A DNA stretch of 64,000 nucleotides from JBCDLI01 sp038745535 (GTDB lineage: Bacteria; Pseudomonadota; Alphaproteobacteria; Rhizobiales; Rhizobiaceae). The notes under the pieces were generated by a model that did not search any database, had not been told where the DNA came from, and saw only the letters and a program-made list of their open reading frames with translations. Where the stretch lies: contig JBCDLI010000005.1 of the NCBI GenBank assembly GCA_038745535.1, positions 1 to 64,000 of the forward strand, read 5' to 3'. Position 1 is the first letter of the stretch, and each line of letters starts with the position of its first letter. Shown here piece after piece: positions 28,736-37,870 of this stretch. The position numbers were made by a program, and so were the translations under genes.

Positions 28736-29077
28736 ATGTCACGAGAGTACTATTACCGCAAAGCCGATATCACTTTCGATTTTCCCGACGGCGATGTGAG
28801 CCAAGTGTTTTCCTATTGGAACAATTTCTTGCGCGATACCAACTTCACTGCGGTGAATGTAAACATGGGTCAGACGCGCAACGCCGAAATCGAACAATAT
28901 GTTTTGGATAATATCGCGTCTTACGGTCGGCAATTGGGAAGGATTGGTGAAGCGCTGAATGTCGTCATCAATCACCTCGATCTGCTTAAAAAGACGTCGG
29001 GCGATGACCAGCGCGCTCTCGTTGCGTTTCAATCGATGCTCAGCGACATCGAGAGCGCGAAACAGACCTGCAAATAA
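28736..29077 (+). CDS. Unknown protein between murB and the MATE gene
   Basis: A 113-residue soluble protein starting MSREYYYRKADITFDFPDGD, with GAGAGG six to ten bases before the ATG. The N-terminal half looks mixed alpha/beta and aromatic-rich (VFSYWNNFLRDTNF), the C-terminal half helical (GRIGEALNVVINHLDLLKKT and a final helix FQSMLSDIESAKQTCK). No signal peptide or membrane segment. I do not recognise a family. It sits inside the dcw cluster, same strand, 66 bases after murB and 62 before the MATE gene. Codon use looks like its neighbours, so recent transfer is not indicated. Confidence 0.7.
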   Translation: MSREYYYRKADITFDFPDGDVSQVFSYWNNFLRDTNFTAVNVNMGQTRNAEIEQYVLDNIASYGRQLGRIGEALNVVINHLDLLKKTSGDDQRALVAFQSMLSDIESAKQTCK

Positions 29078-29139
29078 AAGCTATTCCACATCGTGATCGC
29101 CGCATTGACGAAGGAAAATAAAGCGTCAATTGCACCGCG

Positions 29140-30558
29140 ATGAGCTCCGTTGACACATTGTCGTTTTCCCCGTCGGTTGATGGCCGCCAAGTCCAGTCTT
29201 GGCGCTCGCACATCCGCGCGACCCTTATCGTGGGCGTCCCGCTTGTGGGATCGCAGGTTGGCGGAATGTTGATGAACATGACCGACGTCGCGATGCTCGG
29301 ATGGTATGGCATCACTGAACTCGCTGCGGGGTCGCTCGTCACCCAGTTTTGGTTCACGGTCATGATGTTTGGCGCGGGTTTTGCCTACGCCGTGGTGCCG
29401 ATGGCGGCAGACGGTGAGGGAAGAGGCGACATCGTTCACGTGCGCCGCACGGTTCGCATGGGCATTTGGGTTTGCATTGCATTTTGCATCGTTGTGATGC
29501 CGATACTCTGGTTCACCGAAGATATCTTTTTGCTTTTGAGGCAAGAGCCCGAGGTCGCGCGGCTTTCCGGCGAATACATGCGCATCGCCCAGTGGGCGAT
29601 CTTATTTCTGCTGTGCAGTTGGACGCTGCGCGGTTTTCTGACGGCGATTGAACGGACGGGCTTTTACTTCTGGATCACGTTTATCGGCGTTTTGGTGAAT
29701 GTTGCACTCAATTGGCTGTTCATCTTTGGCAATCTCGGAATGCCGGAGTTAGGCATGCGCGGGGCTGCCATCGCAACGCTTGGAACAAACGCAACGATTT
29801 TCGTGATCGCGATATTCTATTGCATGCGTGAGCCCCGCGCGCAGGCTTACGAGCTGTTCGTCCGGTTTTGGAAGCCTGATTGGGCGATGTTTAAAAAGGT
29901 CGTCATGCTCGGCGCGCCGATCAGCCTCATGATCACGGCGGAGACGGGCATGTTCATCTTCTCGTCGATCTTTATGGGTTGGCTCGGCGTGATACCGCTC
30001 GCAGCCCACGGTATTGTACTTGTTATCGCATCACTTGCATTCATGGTGCCGATGGGGATTAGCCAAGCCGCGACTGCGCGCGTTGGTAATTTCTGGGGTC
30101 GAAGTGATCCTGCAAATTTGGCACGTGCCGCTTACACGGTCATGGGCATGTGCATCGTGTTCGCGTCGTGCAGCGCCATGCTGTTTGCGTTTTTGCCAGA
30201 ACACCTGATCTCGCTCTTTTTAGACGAGACGGACGCCGATGCCGCTTCGGTATTACCGTATGCGGTTCCACTTCTCTTCGTTGCGGCGTGCTTTCAACTG
30301 GTCGATTCGGCGCAAGCAATCGCAGCCGCCAATTTGCGCGGTATGCAGGACACCAAGTTGCCCATGTATATCGCCAGCACCTGCTATTGGGTGATTGGAC
30401 TGGGACTTTCCTATATGCTCGCGTTTCCTCTTGGCCTTGGTGGGATCGGTGTTTGGACCGGTCTTGCGGTTGGCCTTGCCTGTGCTTCCGTCGCGCTTTC
30501 TTGGCGGTTCGAGGTAGTGCGCCCAAAAGTGGCGAACCGTCCCGCACATCCTGCCTAG
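29140..30558 (+). CDS. MATE-family multidrug/cation antiporter
   Basis: A 472-residue polytopic membrane protein with two homologous halves of six segments. Family marks: ATLIVGVPLVGSQVGGMLMN then MTDVAMLGWYG near the N-terminus, FLTAIERTGFYFWITFIGVL, NVALNWLFIFGNLGMPELGM and, in the second half, AHGIVLVIASLAFMVPMGIS and AAANLRGMQDTKLPM. These are the NorM/DinF-type patterns; substrates of MATE proteins include cationic drugs and, in some relatives, lipid-linked sugars. The position between murB and ddl invites a cell-wall link but does not prove one. Start ATG 29140 lacks a clear ribosome-binding site. Confidence 0.9.
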   Translation: MSSVDTLSFSPSVDGRQVQSWRSHIRATLIVGVPLVGSQVGGMLMNMTDVAMLGWYGITELAAGSLVTQFWFTVMMFGAGFAYAVVPMAADGEGRGDIVHVRRTVRMGIWVCIAFCIVVMPILWFTEDIFLLLRQEPEVARLSGEYMRIAQWAILFLLCSWTLRGFLTAIERTGFYFWITFIGVLVNVALNWLFIFGNLGMPELGMRGAAIATLGTNATIFVIAIFYCMREPRAQAYELFVRFWKPDWAMFKKVVMLGAPISLMITAETGMFIFSSIFMGWLGVIPLAAHGIVLVIASLAFMVPMGISQAATARVGNFWGRSDPANLARAAYTVMGMCIVFASCSAMLFAFLPEHLISLFLDETDADAASVLPYAVPLLFVAACFQLVDSAQAIAAANLRGMQDTKLPMYIASTCYWVIGLGLSYMLAFPLGLGGIGVWTGLAVGLACASVALSWRFEVVRPKVANRPAHPA

Positions 30559-30562
30559 ACAC

Positions 30563-30582
30563 AGAATCGCAACTCTGATTCT
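30563..30582 (+). terminator. Hairpin after the MATE gene
   Basis: AGAATC, eight bases, GATTCT, starting five bases after the MATE stop codon. No T-run follows, so termination would be weak. A second short repeat AGACT/AGTCT (30661-30665, 30675-30679) lies just before the ddl ribosome-binding site GAGGGG. The gap to ddl is 132 bases, the widest inside the murC-to-ftsZ block, so a new promoter before ddl is possible. Confidence 0.3.
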
Positions 30583-30690
30583 ATCTCCCCATTCGCGTGA
30601 TTTGGGTGTCAACATTCGTCGTCGGTGTCAGGGTTCCGATAGCGATCAAAGTGACTCTTGAGACTGCGCAAAATAGTCTGAGGGGACGCT

Positions 30691-31617
30691 ATGACCGGAA
30701 AACACGTGGCCGTTTTGATGGGCGGATTTTCATCGGAACGTCCGGTTAGTCTGGCCTCAGGGAATGCCTGCGCAGATGAGCTGGAGAGGAGCGGTTACCG
30801 CGTCAGCCGGGTGGACGTGGATCGAGACATACCTGCGAGGCTCACCGAGTTGAAGCCAGATGTTGCGTTCAACGCGTTGCACGGACCTTTCGGTGAAGAC
30901 GGCACAATCCAAGGTCTCCTCGAATTTATGTCAATTCCTTACACCCATTCCGGTGTACTCGCGACTGCGGTCGCGATGGACAAGGAAATCGCAAAGCGCG
31001 TTGCCAAATCGCATGGGCTTCCGGTCGCTGAGTCGGTTGTGATGGAGCGCAACGATTTCAAATCCAGTCACCCGATGAAGCCGCCCTACGTGGTCAAGCC
31101 GGTTGCGGAAGGTTCGAGCTTCGGCGTGGTGATCGTCAAAGAAGACCAGTCACACCCGCCCCAAGTGATCACCTCAAAAGAATGGGCTTACGGTGACCGC
31201 GTTATGGTCGAACGCTACGTCTACGGCCGTGAACTAACCTGTGCGGTTATGGGTGATGTGGCCCTTGGGGTTACCGAGATCATACCGACTGGAAATCAAT
31301 TTTACGACTATGATGCAAAATATGCCGCCGGTGGCTCTACACACGTTTGTCCGGCGGAAATTTCACCAAATATTTACCAAAAGATTACGAAGATGGCCCT
31401 CAAAGCGCATCAGGCATTTGGGTGTAAGGGCGTCACGCGTTCCGACTTTCGCTACGATGATAGGTTCTCTGAAAACGGGGAAATCATCTGGCTGGAAATC
31501 AATACGCAGCCCGGAATGACCGCAACGTCTCTGGTGCCAGAATTGGCTGAACATGCCGGACACAGCTTCGGTGAATTGTTAGCTTGGATGGTAGAGGACG
31601 CATCGTGCTCACGATAG
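30691..31617 (+). CDS. ddl: D-alanine:D-alanine ligase
   Basis: A 308-residue ATP-grasp enzyme that makes the D-Ala-D-Ala used by MurF. Motifs: [80 protein letters not shown], and [20 protein letters not shown] with the metal-binding Glu and Asn. GAGGGG is six bases before the ATG. Its last 13 bases overlap the GTG start of ftsQ. Length is normal for DdlB. Confidence 0.96.
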   Translation: MTGKHVAVLMGGFSSERPVSLASGNACADELERSGYRVSRVDVDRDIPARLTELKPDVAFNALHGPFGEDGTIQGLLEFMSIPYTHSGVLATAVAMDKEIAKRVAKSHGLPVAESVVMERNDFKSSHPMKPPYVVKPVAEGSSFGVVIVKEDQSHPPQVITSKEWAYGDRVMVERYVYGRELTCAVMGDVALGVTEIIPTGNQFYDYDAKYAAGGSTHVCPAEISPNIYQKITKMALKAHQAFGCKGVTRSDFRYDDRFSENGEIIWLEINTQPGMTATSLVPELAEHAGHSFGELLAWMVEDASCSR

Positions 31618-32528
31618 GCACATTGGCGACACGGTTCATGCGCTCACCGCGCATACACATGCTTGCGCCCGCATCTACTGCTACCCAGCGAAAGCTATTG
31701 CGAAATACGACGAAGCTCGCCGAGAAGTGCCAGCGCCTGCCCGGCTGGGCCGATAAACTCGCCATTCTCACAATTGTGGGGGCAGCGGCGCTTTATGGCT
31801 CTGTGCAGGGTGGCCAATTTGATGCCGCGGCAAATCATGTCGCGGTGGAATTTGGTTTCGGCGTCACTCAGATCGACATTGCCGGTCAGGTCTATACCGA
31901 TCCAAGAGAAGTTTACGGCGCGCTTGGTCTCAATGAGCCGCGCTCGGTATTCACGCTTAAAAATGGTGAGGCTGAAGCGGCTCTTGTCTCTCTGCCCTGG
32001 GTGGAAAGCGCGCGCGTTCGCATTGGTTTTCCAGACAGTGTTGAAGTCGAATTAACTGAGCGCCAAGCCTACGCCGCATGGCAGTTCGGCGAGACTGTTT
32101 CTGTAATCGACCAAAGCGGTGAACCCATTGTCGGTGTCGATGCAAGTCGGGTCAATGCGCTTCCTCTTCTGGTCGGTGAAGGTGCGCCTGCGGCTGCCGG
32201 TGAATTCTTCGAGTTGATCGCGAATTACCCAGAAATAACAGACCGCGTACGCGCCTACATGCTCGTTGGCGGCCGGCGTTGGGATTTGAATATTGATTCT
32301 GGTGTGGTCGTTAGTTTGCCTGAGACCAATACCGCCAAAGCACTTGATCAACTTGCGACACTTGAAACGGAGCGTTCGGTTTTTGATCGCGATATCGCGT
32401 CGATTGATCTTCGAATTCAAGGACAGGCCGTATTTGCGCTGACCGAAAACGCGATGACTGCGCGGTCAACGAAATTCAAAGAGATCGGCATCGACATTAT
32501 GCGTGAGGAGAAGGCTGAAAATGGCTGA
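31605..32528 (+). CDS. ftsQ: Cell division protein FtsQ, GTG start
   Basis: A 307-residue bitopic membrane protein: a basic cytoplasmic tail of about 55 residues, one membrane helix ([20 protein letters not shown]), a POTRA domain ([20 protein letters not shown] then [14 protein letters not shown]) and the FtsQ domain with [33 protein letters not shown] and [11 protein letters not shown]. It links FtsBL to the divisome. GTG at 31605 has GAGG eight bases upstream and overlaps ddl; the frame upstream of it lies in ddl. The end overlaps ftsA by eight bases. Confidence 0.93.
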   Translation: MLTIGTLATRFMRSPRIHMLAPASTATQRKLLRNTTKLAEKCQRLPGWADKLAILTIVGAAALYGSVQGGQFDAAANHVAVEFGFGVTQIDIAGQVYTDPREVYGALGLNEPRSVFTLKNGEAEAALVSLPWVESARVRIGFPDSVEVELTERQAYAAWQFGETVSVIDQSGEPIVGVDASRVNALPLLVGEGAPAAAGEFFELIANYPEITDRVRAYMLVGGRRWDLNIDSGVVVSLPETNTAKALDQLATLETERSVFDRDIASIDLRIQGQAVFALTENAMTARSTKFKEIGIDIMREEKAENG

Positions 32529-33837
32529 TTCTCGTCGCTCAAAAGCCTCTCGCGGTTCTCTGCTTTCTGTCCTCGATATCGGGTCATCTAAGACGACTTG
32601 CTTGATCGTTCGTATGCTGCCCGATGCGCAAAACCAGTTCTTATACGGGCGCACACACGAGAGCGAAGTGATCGGTATTGGTCACACGCGCTCGACGGGT
32701 ATGAAGTCTGGCACAATCGTTGATCTGGATGCGATCGAGAAGAGCGTGCGCTATGCCGTTGAAGCGGCAGAAAAGATGGCTGGCGTTACGGTGGACTCAC
32801 TCGTCGTAAATCTGACCGCCGGTAGGCTGTCTTCGACAAATTCATCGGCGAAGATTGGACTTGACCCGGATAAGCCAGTTTCACGCGCGGATCTGGACCA
32901 TGTACTCCGCGCGGCGCTTGCCCACTCTGCGCGCCGAGATCGCCACATTTTGCACCTGCTTCCGGTGAGCTACACGCTCGATGGTCAGAAGGGCATTGAT
33001 GATCCAATCGGCATGGTGGGCGAAGAGCTGCATTTGAATATGCACTGCCTCACGGCCGATCACGCTCCCATGCGGAATATGGAAGCGGTATTGAACCGAG
33101 CGCACTTGGCAGTCGAAACCATGGTTGCTGCGCCGTATGCGTCTGGCCTTTCGACACTTGTTGACGACGAATTAGAGCTCGGCTGCGCGTGTGTGGACAT
33201 GGGCGCGGGAACCACAACGGTGGGTGTTTTCCACGAGCGCAAGTTCGTTCACTGTGACGCAATCGCGATCGGCGGCCATCACATCACACTCGATCTCGCG
33301 CGGGCTTTTTCGTGCTCGATTGAAGACGCAGAGCGTTTGAAAACGCGCAGTGGGTCTGTGTTGCTTGCATCCAGTGACGACAATGATCTGATTTCGATTT
33401 CGCCTCTTGGAGACGGGACCGAGCAGCAGCAGATTTATCAGGTTCCGCGCAGCATCGTGAATCGGATTATTCGCGCCCGTGTTGAAGAAACGCTTGAGCT
33501 GCTTCGTGACCGCCTGAACTCTTCTGGCTTTTCATCCATTGTCGGTAAGCGCGTCATCCTCACGGGCGGCGCTGCGCAGATGTCCGGTCTCAGTGATTTG
33601 GCCCGTCAAATTCTTGGTCGCAACGTACGTATTGGTCGTCCGCTCGGTGTGCGCGGGCTGCCGATTGAAGCCAAAGGCACTGCGTTTGCCGCAGCCGTTG
33701 GTCTGCTTGTTTATCCACAATGCTCTGAAGCCGACTACGGAAATGCAGGTATTTACGGCAGCGCAAGCGCGCACGCCGCAACAGGTACACATGGAGCCAT
33801 GGGGCGGGTCGCCGCTTGGCTTCGAGAGAGTTTTTAA
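32521..33837 (+). CDS. ftsA: Cell division protein FtsA
   Basis: A 438-residue actin-fold ATPase that anchors FtsZ to the membrane. Motifs: [20 protein letters not shown] (phosphate 1), [40 protein letters not shown] (phosphate 2), [19 protein letters not shown] and [20 protein letters not shown] (adenosine). The C-terminal stretch [11 protein letters not shown] is the amphipathic membrane-targeting helix. ATG 32521 has AAGG seven bases upstream, inside the ftsQ end. A 65-base gap with TTAAC precedes ftsZ. Confidence 0.96.
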   Translation: MADSRRSKASRGSLLSVLDIGSSKTTCLIVRMLPDAQNQFLYGRTHESEVIGIGHTRSTGMKSGTIVDLDAIEKSVRYAVEAAEKMAGVTVDSLVVNLTAGRLSSTNSSAKIGLDPDKPVSRADLDHVLRAALAHSARRDRHILHLLPVSYTLDGQKGIDDPIGMVGEELHLNMHCLTADHAPMRNMEAVLNRAHLAVETMVAAPYASGLSTLVDDELELGCACVDMGAGTTTVGVFHERKFVHCDAIAIGGHHITLDLARAFSCSIEDAERLKTRSGSVLLASSDDNDLISISPLGDGTEQQQIYQVPRSIVNRIIRARVEETLELLRDRLNSSGFSSIVGKRVILTGGAAQMSGLSDLARQILGRNVRIGRPLGVRGLPIEAKGTAFAAAVGLLVYPQCSEADYGNAGIYGSASAHAATGTHGAMGRVAAWLRESF

Positions 33838-33902
33838 ATCGCCGGCAGGTCCGGGTTAACGGGTGCGGCGATGGCCCATCCTCAATCGTAGGGGAAGTCT
33901 TG

Positions 33903-35660
33903 ATGACTATTAATTTACAAAAGCCGGACATCACCGAGTTGAAGCCTCGGATCACCGTATTTGGTGTTGGTGGTGGCGGCGGCAATGCCGTCAATAACAT
34001 GATCAATTGCGGTCTTGATGGCGTCGAATTCGTAGTGGCGAATACCGATGCCCAAGCGCTGACAATGAACAAAGCCGAGCGCATTATTCAGCTTGGAATG
34101 GGCGTCACCGAAGGTTTGGGTGCTGGTTCCATGCCGGAAGTCGGTCGCGCGGCTGCCGAAGAGTGCATCGACGAGATCAACGATCATCTGTCGGGCACGC
34201 ATATGTGTTTTGTCACTGCCGGCATGGGCGGTGGCACCGGCACCGGCGCAGCGCCAGTGGTTGCACGCGCCGCGCGTGAAAAAGGTATCCTCACCGTGGG
34301 CGTTGTCACAAAGCCGTTTCACTTTGAAGGCCAGCGTCGCATGCGAACCGCCGATTCCGGCATCGATGAGCTGCAGGCAAATGTCGACACGCTGATCGTC
34401 ATTCCGAACCAGAACTTGTTCCGCATAGCCAATGACAAGACGACCTTCGCGGACGCCTTTTCCATGGCTGATCAGGTATTGTTCTCTGGCGTAGCCTGCA
34501 TCACCGATCTGATGGTCAAGGAAGGTTTGATCAATCTGGACTTTGCCGACGTGCGCTCGGTCATGCGTGACATGGGTAAGGCGATGATGGGCACGGGCGA
34601 GTCTTCTGGCGAAGGCCGCGCGATGTCTGCTGCCGAAGCTGCAATTGCTAATCCGCTGCTCGACGAGACATCAATGAAGGGTGCGCGTGGTCTTCTGATT
34701 TCGATCACTGGTGGTCGTGACATGACGCTCTTTGAAGTGGATGAAGCGGCGACACGCATTCGTGAAGAAGTCGATCAGGATGCAAACATCATCCTTGGAG
34801 CTACGTTTGATGAAAGCCTTGAAGGCATCATCCGCGTCTCTGTCGTTGCAACCGGAATTGATGCTGTCGCGAATGCGCAAAGCCAGCCCTCTGCCGAAAC
34901 ACGGGCAATTCCTCGTGCTGTAACAGGCGCAAAGCCTGCGGAAAAAGCGCCTCAACAACCGATGCCAGCTGCCGCCGCAAAACCTGCGCAGCCGATGCCG
35001 TCGCAGCTGATGGCTGCGCCACGTGGGACATCTACGCCCGATTTGGTGGCTCAGACACAGCCACCTTCGACGTCACAGCGTCCTGAGATGCCTGATCTTG
35101 CTAGCGAGATGGAGCGATTTGCTGCGCCTTTGGCCGCTTCTCCTTCACGCCAAGTGGAGGAAACAACGGCCGCTGAAGCTGCTCCGAGAAGCACATTGTT
35201 CACACCGCCGCCGCAGCCTGCCGCACCGGCTACTCAGCCAGTCCAACGGGAAATGCCTGCACCGCGTCAAATGCCGCGTGTTGAAGATTTCCCAGCCGTT
35301 GCTCAGCCCCTTGTGGAGCGCGCTTCTGCACCAACTGCTGAAGCACCCATCGCCCACGAGGACGATGAGCGTGGTCCACTTGGACTGCTGCGTCGATTGA
35401 CCAATGGTCTTTCTGCCAAGCGCGAGGATGAGGAAGTGGAGGTACCATCCACAGAAGATCGCGCAGCGCCTGTGATGAACGATGAGTTATTCGGAAATAC
35501 GCCATCTCAGCCGCGTCGTGAGCTTTCGCAAGATGCAGCGATGTATGCTCCACGGTCTGGTCAATTGGACGGCCAAGGCCGCAAGAATCAAGGTGGAATG
35601 GCCGCGACCGCGGAGGATACGCTTGAAATTCCAGCGTTTTTACGTCGTCAGGTCAGATAA
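33903..35660 (+). CDS. ftsZ: Cell division GTPase FtsZ, long-linker form
   Basis: A 585-residue tubulin homologue. The GTPase domain has [40 protein letters not shown], the tubulin signature [19 protein letters not shown] and the T7-loop region [20 protein letters not shown] with [11 protein letters not shown]. Residues of roughly 325-570 form a Pro/Gln/Ala-rich disordered linker with many MP and QP repeats, much longer than in E. coli (383 residues in total) but usual for Hyphomicrobiales. The conserved C-terminal peptide is [12 protein letters not shown], which binds FtsA. AGGGGAAG stands about 7 bases before the ATG. Confidence 0.97.
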   Translation: MTINLQKPDITELKPRITVFGVGGGGGNAVNNMINCGLDGVEFVVANTDAQALTMNKAERIIQLGMGVTEGLGAGSMPEVGRAAAEECIDEINDHLSGTHMCFVTAGMGGGTGTGAAPVVARAAREKGILTVGVVTKPFHFEGQRRMRTADSGIDELQANVDTLIVIPNQNLFRIANDKTTFADAFSMADQVLFSGVACITDLMVKEGLINLDFADVRSVMRDMGKAMMGTGESSGEGRAMSAAEAAIANPLLDETSMKGARGLLISITGGRDMTLFEVDEAATRIREEVDQDANIILGATFDESLEGIIRVSVVATGIDAVANAQSQPSAETRAIPRAVTGAKPAEKAPQQPMPAAAAKPAQPMPSQLMAAPRGTSTPDLVAQTQPPSTSQRPEMPDLASEMERFAAPLAASPSRQVEETTAAEAAPRSTLFTPPPQPAAPATQPVQREMPAPRQMPRVEDFPAVAQPLVERASAPTAEAPIAHEDDERGPLGLLRRLTNGLSAKREDEEVEVPSTEDRAAPVMNDELFGNTPSQPRRELSQDAAMYAPRSGQLDGQGRKNQGGMAATAEDTLEIPAFLRRQVR

Positions 35661-35678
35661 CAAGGCGTTAACTTGTTA
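35658..35678 (+). terminator. Perfect inverted repeat at the ftsZ stop codon
   Basis: TAACAAG, seven bases, CTTGTTA: perfect 7-base arms whose left arm includes the TAA stop of ftsZ. The loop reads GCGTTAA. No strong T-run follows immediately (GTGCAATCTTTAAGG), so it could be a weak terminator, an mRNA 3' stabiliser or a protein site. The 228-base gap to lpxC has no ORF. Confidence 0.4.
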
Positions 35679-35888
35679 GTGCAATCTTTAAGGGGTCGCG
35701 GATGCCGATGGGCACTTGCGGCCCTAACGCTTTGTAACCAAACAAAAAAGCGTGGCATCGCAGATGTGTCATTGTCGTTACATCCGTTAAGGAAGCGTGA
35801 TTTGGCTAGATCTCCCTCTGCTTGATACAAAATGGCGAGGGGAACTGGCAGGGCATCTTCGCTCTGCCATGAGAGTTAAAAGGTTGTC

Positions 35889-36842
35889 ATGGGGACTGAT
35901 CTACGAGCCTATCAAACGACTGTGGCCACAGACATTCATTTGTCGGGAGTTGGCGTGCACAGTGGGCAACCGTCAAATATCACACTTCGTCCTGCCGAAC
36001 CGAATGTGGGCGTGGTCTTTCGCCGGAAGATGAGTGGCGGTCGCATTGCCGAAATCCCAGCTCGCGTTTTTGAAGTGGGGGCGACCGATCTCTGTACCGT
36101 GCTTGGTGACCCGCGCGGTGACTTCATTGGCACGGTCGAGCACATCATGGCGGCTTTCTCAGCGCTGGGGCTCGATAACGTGTATGTGGACGTGGATTGC
36201 CACGAAGTGCCAATCATGGACGGCTCAGCCCGTGTGTTTATTGAAGCTGTCGATGAGGTTGGGCTACGGTATCATTTGGTGAAGCGCCAATATATCCGCG
36301 TTACCGATGTGGTGCGTGTCGAACTTGGTGGCTCATGGGCGGAATTCAGTCCTCACCATGGTACCCGCTACGAGGTGACAATTGATTTTGCGACCCCGCT
36401 GATTGGTCAGCAATCGTTTAAAGGCGAAGTGAATGGCGCGACCTTCCGCCAACATCTGGCAAATGCCCGCACCTTCGGCTTCATGAAAGATGTCGAAATG
36501 CTTTGGGCCTCGGGTCATGCGCTCGGCTCATCCCTTGAGAATTCAGTCGTCATTTCAGACGACCACACGGTGATAAACCGCGAAGGCCTTCGTTTCAGTG
36601 ACGAGTTTGTGCGCCACAAGACGCTTGATGCGGTTGGTGACCTAGCACTTGCCGGTGCTCAATTTATCGGCTGCTTCAAATCATATCGTGGCGGGCATCG
36701 CTTGAACTCAGCAGCCTTAAAAGCGCTTCTTAATAACCGCGCTGCCTATGAGATTGTTGAATCACTTGAAGAGCGCGATCACGGTGTTCCAAGTCAGTTT
36801 GTGCCGGTGGCCGCTCAGGCCTATGCGCCGTGGGCTGTGTGA
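35889..36842 (+). CDS. lpxC: UDP-3-O-acyl-GlcNAc deacetylase
   Basis: A 317-residue zinc enzyme catalysing the committed step of lipid A synthesis. Motifs: IHLSGVGVHSGQPSNITLRP, CTVLGDPRGDFIGTVEHIMA with the zinc histidine, VDCHEVPIMDGSARVFIEAV, LGSSLENSVVISDDHTVINR, and HKTLDAVGDLALAGAQFIGC with the second zinc His and Asp, then SYRGGHRLNSAAL. AAGG lies just before the ATG at 35889. It follows ftsZ as in most proteobacteria. Confidence 0.96.
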   Translation: MGTDLRAYQTTVATDIHLSGVGVHSGQPSNITLRPAEPNVGVVFRRKMSGGRIAEIPARVFEVGATDLCTVLGDPRGDFIGTVEHIMAAFSALGLDNVYVDVDCHEVPIMDGSARVFIEAVDEVGLRYHLVKRQYIRVTDVVRVELGGSWAEFSPHHGTRYEVTIDFATPLIGQQSFKGEVNGATFRQHLANARTFGFMKDVEMLWASGHALGSSLENSVVISDDHTVINREGLRFSDEFVRHKTLDAVGDLALAGAQFIGCFKSYRGGHRLNSAALKALLNNRAAYEIVESLEERDHGVPSQFVPVAAQAYAPWAV

Positions 36843-36868
36843 TTTTCAGCGTCGCTTTCGTCGATCTT

Positions 36869-36907
36869 AAAGCCGCGGCACCCGTTTCGCCATAGTTGGG
36901 CTTTTTT
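36869..36907 (+). terminator. Candidate Rho-independent terminator after lpxC
   Basis: AAAGCC (36869-36874) pairs with GGCTTT (36899-36904) across a 24-base loop, and the right arm runs into TTTTTT (36902-36907). The stem is short and the loop long, so strength is doubtful, but the T-run and position 27 bases after lpxC fit. Confidence 0.4.
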
Positions 36908-36995
36908 CCGTCCCTAGATGTTTGCGGCGACGGACGTGTTCCGGTATTGAATTTTTATAGGCCAAGCCAGAGCACGGAATTGGGCGGTATTAGGC

Positions 36996-37835
36996 ATGTT
37001 GACGAAAGCACTTGGAAGATCGGTTCTTGTAGCCACCACACTCGCACTTGGTGCCTGTGCAAGCGATAATGATACTGACGTTCTAAATTCTTTCGTTGAT
37101 AGTATCGAACCGGCAGACGTGCTCTACAATCAGGGCCTCGCTAACCTCAATTCGGGCAATCTCCGAGAGGCTGCTGCGAAGTTTAATGCAATTGATCGCC
37201 AGCACCCCTATTCTGACTTCGCACGCAAGGCGAAGGTCATGGGTGCATATGCTTCTTACCGCATGGGCGACCATGATAATGCGATTTCGACCGGGCGTCG
37301 CTTCGTGTCGCTATACCCAAGCCATGAAGATGCGGCCTACGCGCAATATATCATTGCGCTTTCCTACTTTGCCCAAATGCCGGAAGTTACCCGCGATCAG
37401 CGCGATACGAGGCTGGCGCTCCAAAACTTCAATGAACTGGTGGAGCGCTTTCCAGATTCGATTTATGTGGATGATGCCCGTGCGAAGATGCGTGTTCTGC
37501 GCGACCAGCTCGCCGGTAAGGAAATGCAGGTTGGCCGCTACTACTTGGAGCGCCGCGAATACGCAGCGTCGTTGACCCGGTTTCGTGGTGTGGTTGAGAG
37601 CTACTCCAATACCCGTCACATTGAAGAAGCTTTGGCGCGCATGACTGAGACCTATTATGCCATGGGTCTGGTCCAGGAAGCTCAAAATGCTGCCGGTGTA
37701 CTCGGACACAATTTTCCAGACAGTCAGTGGTACGCTGACTCCTACAAGCTTCTCCAAACTGGCGGTCTGGAACCAAGAGAAAACCGTGGGTCTCAATTGT
37801 CCCGCATCACGCGCAGGCTTCTCGGCGCAAGCTGA
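36996..37835 (+). CDS. bamD: Outer membrane assembly lipoprotein BamD
   Basis: A 279-residue lipoprotein of the BAM complex. The signal sequence ends in a lipobox, LALGAC, with Cys21 as the lipidated residue. Tetratricopeptide repeats follow: [60 protein letters not shown] with [24 protein letters not shown] and [20 protein letters not shown]. This is the BamD/ComL pattern, in the usual place between lpxC and recN. Lipidation would depend on Lgt, encoded earlier in the window. A 35-base gap leads to recN. Confidence 0.94.
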   Translation: MLTKALGRSVLVATTLALGACASDNDTDVLNSFVDSIEPADVLYNQGLANLNSGNLREAAAKFNAIDRQHPYSDFARKAKVMGAYASYRMGDHDNAISTGRRFVSLYPSHEDAAYAQYIIALSYFAQMPEVTRDQRDTRLALQNFNELVERFPDSIYVDDARAKMRVLRDQLAGKEMQVGRYYLERREYAASLTRFRGVVESYSNTRHIEEALARMTETYYAMGLVQEAQNAAGVLGHNFPDSQWYADSYKLLQTGGLEPRENRGSQLSRITRRLLGAS

Positions 37836-37870
37836 TTTACAACCTGTCGCGAATCGCGTGATGGGCTAAC

